DNA of 38,176 nucleotides from contig JAAZEM010000203.1 in assembly GCA_012512265.1 (NCBI GenBank), positions 1 through 38,176 on the forward strand, in the 5' to 3' direction. Source of the DNA: Armatimonadota bacterium. Lineage in GTDB: Bacteria; Armatimonadota; JAAZEB01. The notes under the pieces are model-generated. The model saw only the letters and a list, made by a program, of their open reading frames with translations, did no database searches and was not told the DNA's origin. Both the position numbers and the translations under genes were made by a program. Below are positions 8,858 through 16,303 of the stretch, in pieces; positions within the stretch are counted from its first letter, which is position 1, and each line of letters opens with the position of its first letter.

Positions 8858-10105
8858 TTACCGCTTCCCTTCCGGCTGGCGTGTCAGCCGGAAGACCACC
8901 GGGATCCAGATCAGGGAAGCCAGCGCGGCGACGGCTGGGAAGACCGCGGCGGGAATCGACCCGATCGCCGCGTTCACCCCGGTCAGTAGCATCCCGAGCG
9001 CCCCCTTCGAGAAGCGATAGACAAAGGCATCGATCACCTCCTTGGCGCGATAGCGCACGTCGAAGGTGAGCGGGATGTAGAGAATCTCCTTGCCGGCGCG
9101 GAAGAGCGAGTAATCGAGCCCCTTGAAGAGCAGGTAGGCGGCCGCTCCGGTATGCAGCGAGGGAGATGCCAGGAGGAGCAGGCTGGTGACGAGATGGACC
9201 AGCGGAATGCCCAGGTGAATCATGGGGAGTGGCAACCAGCGAAGCGCCACGGGAGCCACCACGAACTGGAGAAGCGCGGCGACAGCGTTCAGAGTTCCAT
9301 AGAAGCCACCCAGATACGCCGTGCGCTCATCCTTCACCGGGAAAGCCTCTTCCACCAGGCCGGAAAAGCGGAGATCGAGCGCCGTGGAGACAACCTGAGT
9401 GAGGGCGATCAGCGCGGCCAGGAGGAGCAGGTAGCGAGAGCGAGCGAAGAGACGAAGCGCCAGGTGCCCCTGCCGTCCGCCCGCCTCTTCCGGGGACGGC
9501 TGTGGCTCGCCGGCAAGGTGATAGGCGACCGCCGAGAGGAGCGCCGCGGGGATGAGAGAGCCCGCCGCGAAGAGGAGGAACATCTCGGAGCCCACCCGAG
9601 TTGCGAAGGCGTGCACGAGCGAGCCTCCAAGGATCCCGCCGAGGGAGCCCAGGCCGGTGATCGGCCCGTTGAGCCGCTTCGCCTGCCCGGCAGTGAGCGC
9701 GCTGTTGATCAGCGACCAGTATTGCTCGATGATCAGGACGATGTAGGCCTCGCGGAATACGTAGAGGATCCCCGCGGCCGGGTGCCAGCCGACGCGCAGG
9801 GCAGCCCAGCACGCCGTGATGAGCGCAGCGGAAAAGCCGGACGTGAGGAGCAACGCCCTCGCCGGACCAAACCACGAAAGCAGAACGCCGTAGCCGTAGA
9901 GCGTGAGCGCAACGCCCACGGGCATCAGCCCCATCACCACCGGGAGGCGGTGGGCACCATAGGCATCGATGTAGAACGAGGTGGAGACGCTGCGGATGAA
10001 CTCATAGCCGCAGAGGAGGAACGCGCACGCGACGCCGATAGCGAGCACCGCCGCGACCGGCCGGCGCTTCCTCATCCCGCTGCTGCTCAAACCCTCTTGC
10101 TCCAC
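8858..10105 (-). CDS. Npt1/Npt2-like (ATP/ADP translocase-type) MFS transporter
   Basis: About 415 residues with roughly 11-12 hydrophobic helices. The first helices read G-Y-E-F-I-R-S-V-S-T-S-F-Y-I-D-A-Y-G-A-H-R-L-P, the region conserved in the nucleotide-translocase-like branch of the MFS, and the C-terminal half has F-K-G-L-D-Y-S-L-F-R-A-G-K-E-I-L-Y-I-P-L. Characterised members in Chlamydia, Rickettsia and plastids exchange ATP for ADP or import nucleotides; homologues in free-living bacteria are of unknown substrate and can be fused to HEAT or cyclic-nucleotide domains, which are absent here. The start is uncertain: GTG 10105 has GGGGAGAAG upstream, while ATG 10075 is the first methionine of the hydrophobic region. 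Transcribed divergently from the Clp1-like gene. Confidence 0.8.
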   Translation of the reverse strand: MEQEGLSSSGMRKRRPVAAVLAIGVACAFLLCGYEFIRSVSTSFYIDAYGAHRLPVVMGLMPVGVALTLYGYGVLLSWFGPARALLLTSGFSAALITACWAALRVGWHPAAGILYVFREAYIVLIIEQYWSLINSALTAGQAKRLNGPITGLGSLGGILGGSLVHAFATRVGSEMFLLFAAGSLIPAALLSAVAYHLAGEPQPSPEEAGGRQGHLALRLFARSRYLLLLAALIALTQVVSTALDLRFSGLVEEAFPVKDERTAYLGGFYGTLNAVAALLQFVVAPVALRWLPLPMIHLGIPLVHLVTSLLLLASPSLHTGAAAYLLFKGLDYSLFRAGKEILYIPLTFDVRYRAKEVIDAFVYRFSKGALGMLLTGVNAAIGSIPAAVFPAVAALASLIWIPVVFRLTRQPEGKR

Positions 10106-10338
10106 CGCATCTTCTCCCCGCCGGCATCCTGCGGCCGGCCACAATGTTCCCTATTAGAGGCCCCCTCCCGCGTTTCCTCTCCTTCCCTCCGCATCGGTAT
10201 TCGGTCTGCGACCGCGCAGGCGCGGGCAGTCGGAGGCGCGTTCCGCGTGAGCGAAAGCGATGCGGCTCCATCGCATCCGAGAGCGGTTCGCCGGGCACGG
10301 CGAGCGAAGCACGCGCGGCAGGAGCCACCGCCTCGCAC

Positions 10339-11268
10339 ATGGAACCCCCCGTCATCATGAGTGACGATGCGTATGCACCCCAGGCGACCTGGCCTGAAGA
10401 GACCAGCCGCGTGCTGGATCGCGTGGTGGAGCGTGGGGGCACGGTTCTTCTTCTGGGCGCCACGGATACGGGCAAATCGATGCTGGCGCGCGAACTCCTC
10501 AACCGGGGGTTGCACGCAGGGAAGTCGGTGGCCCTCGTCGATGCCGACGTTGGGCAATCGGATATCGGCCCGCCAACGACCATCGGCCTGGGTATCCCCG
10601 AGACCCCGGTCACGCACCTGGCGCAGGTTCCCCCAAGACGTCTCTACTTCGTGGGCGATACCACGCCTGCCCGCCATCTTCTGCCGGTTGTCCTCGGAAC
10701 ATCGCTTCTGGCAATAGCAGCTCGCTCGCGTGGATGTCGCCTCATCGTGGTGGATACGACAGGGATGGTCTTCGGACGTCTCGCTGCCACGCTGAAGTTC
10801 CACAAGATCCAGGCGGTGCGGCCCCGGTGCATCCTCGCCATTCAGGCGCGCAGGGAGCTGGAGCCAATCCTCCGGCCCTTCGCTCGCCCGGGTGGCCCGG
10901 TGTTGGTGCGCCTCCCCGTGGCACCTGGTGTGCGCGTCAAATCGCCCCAGGCGCGCGCCGAGAACCGGAAGCGCTCCTTTGCCGCCTATTTTTCGAGCGC
11001 CCACGAGCAGCACCTTTCCTATTCACGCGTCAGTCTCTGGCCGCCAACCCTTCCTAAGGTGTTGGGGGATGCCCCCCAGCGCATCTGCGGTCTCCTCGAC
11101 GCCCACGGCGAGACCCTGGCAGCCGGGATTCTCCTGAGCGCCAATGACTCCGGGCTCACGGTGCTCACGCCTCTGGCAGATATCGCCCAGGTGGCCACGG
11201 TGCAGCTCGGCGATCTCCAGGTGACTCCGCAAGGCGAGGAGCTTGGCCGACCCGCTCGACGCGGTTGA
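10339..11268 (+). CDS. Clp1/Nol9-type P-loop polynucleotide kinase-like protein
   Basis: About 309 residues. Walker A is G-A-T-D-T-G-K-S at ~40-47, followed by the family hallmark V-A-L-V-D-A-D-V-G-Q-S-D-I-G-P-P-T-T-I-G at ~64-83, and a Walker B-like L-I-V-V-D-T-T-G-M-V. This is the Clp1 / Grc3 / Nol9 RNA 5'-kinase fold. In archaea and eukaryotes these phosphorylate RNA 5'-OH ends; bacterial members are rarely studied. The C-terminal ~100 residues look like the small domain that follows the kinase (G-L-L-D-A-H-G-E-T-L-A-A-G-I-L). The first methionine with an AGGAG nearby is 10339; ATG 10357 is an alternative. It stands alone on its strand. Confidence 0.75.
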   Translation: MEPPVIMSDDAYAPQATWPEETSRVLDRVVERGGTVLLLGATDTGKSMLARELLNRGLHAGKSVALVDADVGQSDIGPPTTIGLGIPETPVTHLAQVPPRRLYFVGDTTPARHLLPVVLGTSLLAIAARSRGCRLIVVDTTGMVFGRLAATLKFHKIQAVRPRCILAIQARRELEPILRPFARPGGPVLVRLPVAPGVRVKSPQARAENRKRSFAAYFSSAHEQHLSYSRVSLWPPTLPKVLGDAPQRICGLLDAHGETLAAGILLSANDSGLTVLTPLADIAQVATVQLGDLQVTPQGEELGRPARRG

Positions 11269-11439
11269 GATAAGGAATCCGCTTCCGGGCACAGGAACTA
11301 CCGGCTCGAATGCCGGACCTCTTCTACCGTAGTCCCGCAGATGGCCATCCTTTAGCCCCGAAGAGGCCACACAACTCAGCCCAGGGTGCCCACACCCTCG
11401 GTGAACTACCTGAGCAACAACAAATGCCGCCGCGCTTCC

Positions 11440-11468
11440 TTGACAGGTTGTTCGACCGGCGATAGAAT
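11440..11468 (+). promoter_or_regulatory. Promoter of the metal-efflux operon
   Basis: A consensus TTGACA (11440-11445), a 17-base spacer and TAGAAT (11463-11468), about 60 bases before the repressor ATG. It is overlapped from the spacer onward by the dyad at 11451-11493. Confidence 0.85.
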
Positions 11469-11493
11469 GAGCATGGTTCTACGCCTGGTCGAA
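11451..11493. promoter_or_regulatory. Large dyad over the -10 box and start site, candidate repressor operator
   Basis: Outer arms TTCGACCGGCG and CGCCTGGTCGAA (one extra base) enclose inner arms TAGAA and TTCTA around a 9-base centre. The dyad covers the spacer, the -10 and the presumed start point of a promoter that reads into a BlaI-type repressor gene. That is where an autoregulatory operator would be expected. The same dyad would also form a stem in the mRNA leader. BlaI/CopY sites are usually TACA-N2-TGTA, which this is not, so the link to the repressor is an inference. Confidence 0.6.
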
Positions 11494-11529
11494 GCAACAG
11501 GTGAGGTGGGGAGGAGCTGGCGAGCACCA

Positions 11530-11952
11530 ATGGCCCAGAAGAGAGATCCCGCGCCATCCCAGAATCGGTGGCACAGGCCCCTCGGCGACCTGGAGCAGGC
11601 GGTGATGGACGTGGTCTGGTCCCACGGGCCAATCGGTTCGCCCGGGGTGCAGGCGGCGCTCGCGCCCGCGCGCCAGCTGGCGCTGACGACCGTCGTCACG
11701 ACACTCGACCGGCTCTACAAGAAGGGCCTTTTGCGCCGGGAGCGGGTCGGCAAGGGCTACCAGTACTCGGCGGCGGTGAGCCGTTCGGATCTGGAGCAGC
11801 GGATCGTGCGCGGCGTCCTGGCGGATCTGATGGCCGAATTCCCCGATGCCCTCACCAGTCTCCTGGAGGAGGACGCCGCCCTTCCCCCAGATGTTTACGA
11901 CCGGCTCTCCGAGTGGCTGCGCCGGCAGCGGGAGGAGGCAGAGGATGCGTAG
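11530..11952 (+). CDS. BlaI/MecI/CopY-family transcriptional repressor
   Basis: 140 residues with the penicillinase-repressor winged helix: L-G-D-L-E-Q-A-V-M-D-V-V-W, then T-T-V-V-T-T-L-D-R-L-Y-K-K-G-L-L-R-R-E-R-V-G-K-G-Y-Q-Y as recognition helix and wing, and a C-terminal dimer helix. Family members repress their own operon until cut by, or released through, a partner M56 membrane peptidase or by metal binding (CopY). The partner is encoded immediately downstream and overlaps this gene by 8 bases (ATGCGTAG), so translation is probably coupled. GGAGGAG lies ahead of ATG 11530; ATG 11473 in frame is an alternative start close to the promoter but would read through the dyad. Context points to control of the efflux genes. 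Confidence 0.9.
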   Translation: MAQKRDPAPSQNRWHRPLGDLEQAVMDVVWSHGPIGSPGVQAALAPARQLALTTVVTTLDRLYKKGLLRRERVGKGYQYSAAVSRSDLEQRIVRGVLADLMAEFPDALTSLLEEDAALPPDVYDRLSEWLRRQREEAEDA

Positions 11953-12982
11953 CCTCGCGCTCACGCCGGCGGGCCTCACGCTCTTCCTGGCAACGGCTGC
12001 TATTCTCCTCGCCGGCACCGCCCTGGCCGCGCGTTGGCTCCCCTGGTTCCGGCGTGGCTCGCCCGACCTGCGCGCGGACCGGCTCCTGCTCGCGGTCCTC
12101 TGCCCGCTCCTCGCCTCGGGCGCCATCACCCTCTTCGTGATGGCCACCCTGGTGGAGGACCTGCTCGCTTTCCACCAGGTGCCCCATCTCTGCCTCGACC
12201 CCGGCGCGCTCTCCACGGCTGGCAGGTTCGCCGTCTTCGCACTGGAAGGCGGCACGCTCCTCGCGCTGGTGGCCACGGGATGCCAGATGGCGCGGGCGAT
12301 CCAGCTGCTCCGGCAATATGAGCGTGCAATCGACGGGCAGCAACTCGGACTATCGGATCAGGCAGCCGCCGCCGTGGCGCGCGTGCGCGAACGCCTGGAG
12401 TGCACCGCGGAGTTCTGCGAGGCTGACCTGCCTCGCCCCACCGCCTTTGTCCTGGGAGCGCGCCGGCCGCGGTGCATCATTGCGCGCTCGCTGGTAGAGC
12501 GGCTTTCGCCGGAGGAGTTGGGTGCCGCCATTGCGCACGAAGCGGCGCACCTGCATCGTGGGGACCATATCGCCCAGCTGTTGATCTTCACGTGTGGCCG
12601 GCTCTTTGGCTTCCTTCCCCCGGTGCGCGCCCTGCTCTCCGCCTGGGAAGAGGCGGCCGAACTGGCCGCCGACGATCTCGCCGTCGAGCGCACCGGCTGC
12701 CGCCTGGAGCTGGCCGCGGCGTTGTTGGCGGCGGCGCGATGGGCCTCCCAGCCCGGGCCGACGCTGGCGGGTGGATCCGCGGCGTTCCTCGCCCGGCGCG
12801 TGGAGCGGCTTCTGGCGCCCGCGCCCGCAATGCCCACCTCCGCCCGGCAGCGCTATCTCACGGTGCTGATAGCAGGCGGGCTTGCCAGCGGCATCGTGCA
12901 GGTCGTAGCGCATTCGCCCCTCCTGCCATCGCTCCATTGCCTGGTCGAAAGCCTGGCCCTCTTGGCCTGGCCAGCCATGTGA
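11945..12982 (+). CDS. M56 (BlaR1-like) membrane zinc peptidase
   Basis: 345 residues. Hydrophobic helices near 10-35, 45-75, 95-118 and at the C-terminus; zinc motif H-E-A-A-H at 198-202 with the downstream E-L-A-A-D-D (~239-244) as likely third ligand, as in the M56/M48 group. Unlike BlaR1 there is no large extracellular penicillin-binding sensor domain, so the signal is unlikely to be a beta-lactam captured by such a domain. By analogy with BlaR1/MecR1 it should cleave or inactivate the BlaI-type repressor encoded just upstream. Signal and mechanism are inferred; the attached efflux genes make a metal or envelope stress plausible. Confidence 0.85.
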   Translation: MRSLALTPAGLTLFLATAAILLAGTALAARWLPWFRRGSPDLRADRLLLAVLCPLLASGAITLFVMATLVEDLLAFHQVPHLCLDPGALSTAGRFAVFALEGGTLLALVATGCQMARAIQLLRQYERAIDGQQLGLSDQAAAAVARVRERLECTAEFCEADLPRPTAFVLGARRPRCIIARSLVERLSPEELGAAIAHEAAHLHRGDHIAQLLIFTCGRLFGFLPPVRALLSAWEEAAELAADDLAVERTGCRLELAAALLAAARWASQPGPTLAGGSAAFLARRVERLLAPAPAMPTSARQRYLTVLIAGGLASGIVQVVAHSPLLPSLHCLVESLALLAWPAM

Positions 12983-13003
12983 TTGGATTCCAGAAAGTGA
13001 ACG

Positions 13004-14239
13004 ATGACGAGTTTATGTTCTATCGGGTGTAGAACAGCGGTCTATCTCCTGGCGATAGCCGTGGCGACGGCGGCTCTGGCTACCCCGGCGGCGCCATCCC
13101 TGACCCTGGACGAGGCCATCCGGGTGGCGCTCGCCGGGCACCCGGCGCTGCGGGCGGCCGCGCAGGAGGTGGACGGCGCGCGCGCCGCAGTTCAGGGGGC
13201 GAAGGCGCTGCCGTCGCCTGAGCTGGTAGTGACCCCGGCGGGCACCGTGGATGACTCGCAGCTCTCGTTATTCCAGTCGCTGGAGGTCAACGGGCAGAGC
13301 TCCGCGCGCGTGGCGGCCGCCCGCGCCCGGGTTTCGTCGGCGGAGGCGCAATGGGAAGCAGCCCGGCAGGAGATCGTTTACGGCGTTCGCACGGCGTTCT
13401 ACGAGGCGCTGGCGGCGCAGCAGGAGCGTGACGTCGCCGCGCAGGCGGTAGAGCTCCTCCAGAAGCTTCACGAGGCGGCGCAGGAGTCGTTCGAGGCGGG
13501 CGACGTGCCCCAGAGCCATGTCATTCGCACCCGCGTCGAGCTGGCGCGCGCCGGACAGGAGCTTCGCCTGGCCGAGGGAGAGGCCGCCGCCCGGCGCGCG
13601 GCGCTGAACGCGGCGATGGGGCGCGACCCCACCACTCCGTTTACCCTGCAAGGCGAATGGCCCCGCCCCGAAACGCTCCCGGACGCTGAGACCGCGCGTG
13701 CAACCGCTGAACGCCAGCGCCCCGAGCTGGCGGCTATGCAAGCCGAGACGCAGGCACGCGAGGCAGAGACCCGGCTGGCGCGCGCGGCGCGGCGCCCGGA
13801 CGTGGTGTTGGAAGCGAAGCGGGCGCGCCTCACGCGGGATGGCGGGAGCATCGGCGTGGGAGTGACTCTCCCGTTCGTCGATTGGGGGCGCCGGCGCGCC
13901 GAGGTCCGGCAGGCGGAGGCCGCCTATCAGGCTCAGCAAGCTCGCCTGGAGCAGCAGCGAAACCAGGTGGCGCTGGAGGTTGAAGAGGCTCTGGCCCGCC
14001 TGCAAGCGGCCGCAGAAGTGGCGCGAAGCTACGAAAACGGCGTGCTGGCCGACGCCGGGCGGCTGGCCGAGATGACCCAGACCGGCTATCAGGAGGGCGC
14101 GCTCACCTACCTGGAGGTGATCGATGCCCAGCGCGCCCTGGTCGAGGCACGCCGTGGCGCGATCCGGGCGCGCGCCGCCTACGCGAGCGCGCGCGCCGCG
14201 CTGGACCGGGCGATTGCCAGTCCGATCGCCGCTCGCTGA
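13004..14239 (+). CDS. TolC-family outer-membrane efflux channel
   Basis: 411 residues. A signal peptide is visible (hydrophobic V-Y-L-L-A-I-A-V-A-T-A-A-L-A followed by T-P-A-A-P). Then L-T-L-D-E-A-I-R-V-A-L-A-G-H-P and two matching long helical halves with many Ala, Glu and Arg, and the repeat-type ending G-Y-Q-E-G-A-L-T-Y-L-E-V-I-D-A-Q-R-A-L. This is the outer-membrane factor of a tripartite pump, close in pattern to the CzcC/CusC branch. It starts 21 bases after the M56 gene and is followed by the adaptor and pump, so it should complete that complex. The ribosome site before ATG 13004 is weak (AGAAAGTGAACG). Confidence 0.9.
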   Translation: MTSLCSIGCRTAVYLLAIAVATAALATPAAPSLTLDEAIRVALAGHPALRAAAQEVDGARAAVQGAKALPSPELVVTPAGTVDDSQLSLFQSLEVNGQSSARVAAARARVSSAEAQWEAARQEIVYGVRTAFYEALAAQQERDVAAQAVELLQKLHEAAQESFEAGDVPQSHVIRTRVELARAGQELRLAEGEAAARRAALNAAMGRDPTTPFTLQGEWPRPETLPDAETARATAERQRPELAAMQAETQAREAETRLARAARRPDVVLEAKRARLTRDGGSIGVGVTLPFVDWGRRRAEVRQAEAAYQAQQARLEQQRNQVALEVEEALARLQAAAEVARSYENGVLADAGRLAEMTQTGYQEGALTYLEVIDAQRALVEARRGAIRARAAYASARAALDRAIASPIAAR

Positions 14240-14290
14240 CCCCTCTCGGGGCCGGGCGCGATGGAAAGAGACGCGTTCGGGAGAGAACCG

Positions 14291-16264
14291 ATGACGAGAG
14301 AGAAAAGGCTTCAGAGCGTGGTGGTGCCGGGGCTCGTGCTCCTGATCGCTCTCTCCGGCTATGCCGTTGCGCGGCACCGCGCGCCCGGCAAGCCGGAGAG
14401 AGCGCGCGCGGCGGTGGAGCGCCACGAGGGGGAAGAAACACACCACGACGGTCATGAGAGCCATGCCGGAAGCCACGAGGGCCATCACCACGAGGAAGGC
14501 GAGGAACTCCACGGCGAGGGCGGCCATGAGGAGGGCATGATCACGCTCCCGCCCGAGAGCCTCAAGCTAGGAGGCATCAAGACGGCCCCGGTCGTCTATG
14601 GCGCGGCGGGCCCGGCCATCCAGGCCAACGGCGAGGTCGTTCCCGACGCGAACCGCGTCGTCAAGGTCGGGCCGTTCGTATCCGGGCGCATCACACGCGT
14701 GAGCGCCCATGTCGGCGATACGGTCCGGCCCGGACAGGTGCTGGCGGTGATAGACAGCATCGAGGTGGCGCAAGCGCGAGCCGCGTACCAGGAAGCGCGG
14801 GCGGAACTCTCCAACGCGGAGCGCCAGCTGGCGACCACACGCACACTGGCGCGCTCGGGAGTCTTCACGCAGAAATCGGTGGATGAGATCTGCGAGAAGC
14901 GGGATGAGATCGCAAGCGAGCTGGCTGCCCGGCGCGTGGAGCACGAGACCGAACTCCGGGATGCCGAGGCTGCCGTGCGGACGGCGCAGGCGATGCTCGA
15001 CCGCGCCGAGAGCGCGCGCCGCCTTGCCGAACAGGAGTTGAGCCGGCGCAAGGCGCTCGTGGCAGCCGGCGCGGTGCAGTACCGGCCTCTGGAAGAGGCG
15101 CGCCGCGAGATGGCGGAGGCGGAGAGGGACTGTCAGCAGGCGGAGACGGCGCTGCGCCTCGCCGACGCGAACCTGGCACGCGCGAAGAAGCTGTTTGATA
15201 CCGGCGTCCGCTCCCGCCGGGAGCTGGAGGAAGCTCAGGCGGCGCGGGATGCGGCGGACGCGGAGCTGAAGAGAGCTCAGGAGCAGCTGCGGATCGCGAA
15301 GCAGGTTCTGGCGCGAGAGCGCGAGCTGCTCGATTCCGGCGTCTATGCCAGCCGCGAGATCCAACAGGCCGAGAACGAGCTCCTCCAGGCGGAGAAGGCC
15401 CGCGCCGAGGCCGAGGCCGCGCTCCATCAGGCGAAGCAGCGCCTCAGCATCGCGACCTCCCCCGAGAAGAAACGGGTGCTGGTCGAGCTGGAGAACCGGC
15501 TGGCGGCGCTGGATTCGCTGCTCCGCCGGGAGACGAGCGTAGCGAGGCAAGACCTCTACGCGCAGCGCGAGACGCAGGCAGCGGAGGCGGCGGTTGCCCA
15601 GGCCCGGGCACGCCTGCTAGCCGCCCGCAACACGCTCAAAGTCCTGCGGGCCCCGGTGGATGGGGAGGGTGCGAGCGTGGCGGTCACCGCGCCCATTGGC
15701 GGGCGCGTCCTGGAGCGTGCCGCGAACCGCGGCCAAGTCGTGACCGCGCAGGACGTGCTCTTCACGATCCTCGACCTCTCCACGGTGTGGGTAGAAGCCC
15801 GGGTGTACGCCAAGGACGCGCGCCAGGTGCGTGCCGGCCAACCGGTCACCATCGTGGCGAGCGCCTTCCCAGATGAGAAGTTCACCGGCAAGGTCTCCTA
15901 TATGGGAGATGTGATCGACGAGCAAACGCGCACCCTGGTGGTGCGGTGCGAGGTCGCCAACCCACGGCGCAAGCTGAAGCCGGGCGTCTTCGTCAAGGTG
16001 AGCATCGGCCTTGGCCGGCGGCAGGGTGCGCTCTCCGTGCCTGCCAGCGCGGTTCAGCGCGAAGGTGAGAGGACGTTCGTCTTCGTCGCCACCGGCCGGA
16101 GCGAGTTCCAGGAGCGAGAAGTCCGCCTGGGCACGGAGAGCGGCGGCTATTACGAGGTGCTCGACGGCCTGAAGCCAGGAGAGACAGTGGTCACTGAAGG
16201 CGCGTTCCTGGTGAAGTCTCACGGAAAGAAGGAGGAGCTCGGTCACGCCGGGCACGCGCACTGA
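14291..16264 (+). CDS. RND periplasmic adaptor with His-rich N-terminus and repeated coiled-coil units
   Basis: 657 residues, against 350-520 usual for CzcB/CusB-type adaptors. Order: N-terminal membrane anchor or signal (~10-26); His-rich segment at 45-79 with 11 His among Glu/Gly; lipoyl half (A-N-G-E-V-V..G-P-F-V-S-G-R-I-T..V-G-D-T-V-R-P-G-Q-V-L) at ~110-155; a very long coiled coil at ~160-450; second lipoyl half at ~465-495; beta barrel and membrane-proximal domain to ~640; a His tail G-H-A-G-H-A-H. The coiled coil repeats a turn motif, L-x-x-x-G-x-x-x-x, at about 187, 256, 301 and 347. The start at 14291 has GGGAGAGAACCG in front; ATG 14261 would add 10 residues. It links the TolC protein to the RND pump downstream. 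Confidence 0.9.
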   Translation: MTREKRLQSVVVPGLVLLIALSGYAVARHRAPGKPERARAAVERHEGEETHHDGHESHAGSHEGHHHEEGEELHGEGGHEEGMITLPPESLKLGGIKTAPVVYGAAGPAIQANGEVVPDANRVVKVGPFVSGRITRVSAHVGDTVRPGQVLAVIDSIEVAQARAAYQEARAELSNAERQLATTRTLARSGVFTQKSVDEICEKRDEIASELAARRVEHETELRDAEAAVRTAQAMLDRAESARRLAEQELSRRKALVAAGAVQYRPLEEARREMAEAERDCQQAETALRLADANLARAKKLFDTGVRSRRELEEAQAARDAADAELKRAQEQLRIAKQVLARERELLDSGVYASREIQQAENELLQAEKARAEAEAALHQAKQRLSIATSPEKKRVLVELENRLAALDSLLRRETSVARQDLYAQRETQAAEAAVAQARARLLAARNTLKVLRAPVDGEGASVAVTAPIGGRVLERAANRGQVVTAQDVLFTILDLSTVWVEARVYAKDARQVRAGQPVTIVASAFPDEKFTGKVSYMGDVIDEQTRTLVVRCEVANPRRKLKPGVFVKVSIGLGRRQGALSVPASAVQREGERTFVFVATGRSEFQEREVRLGTESGGYYEVLDGLKPGETVVTEGAFLVKSHGKKEELGHAGHAH

Positions 16265-16303
16265 CCCCACTCTGCCGCAAGGGAAGAGGGAGGCTCTCGT
16301 TCC

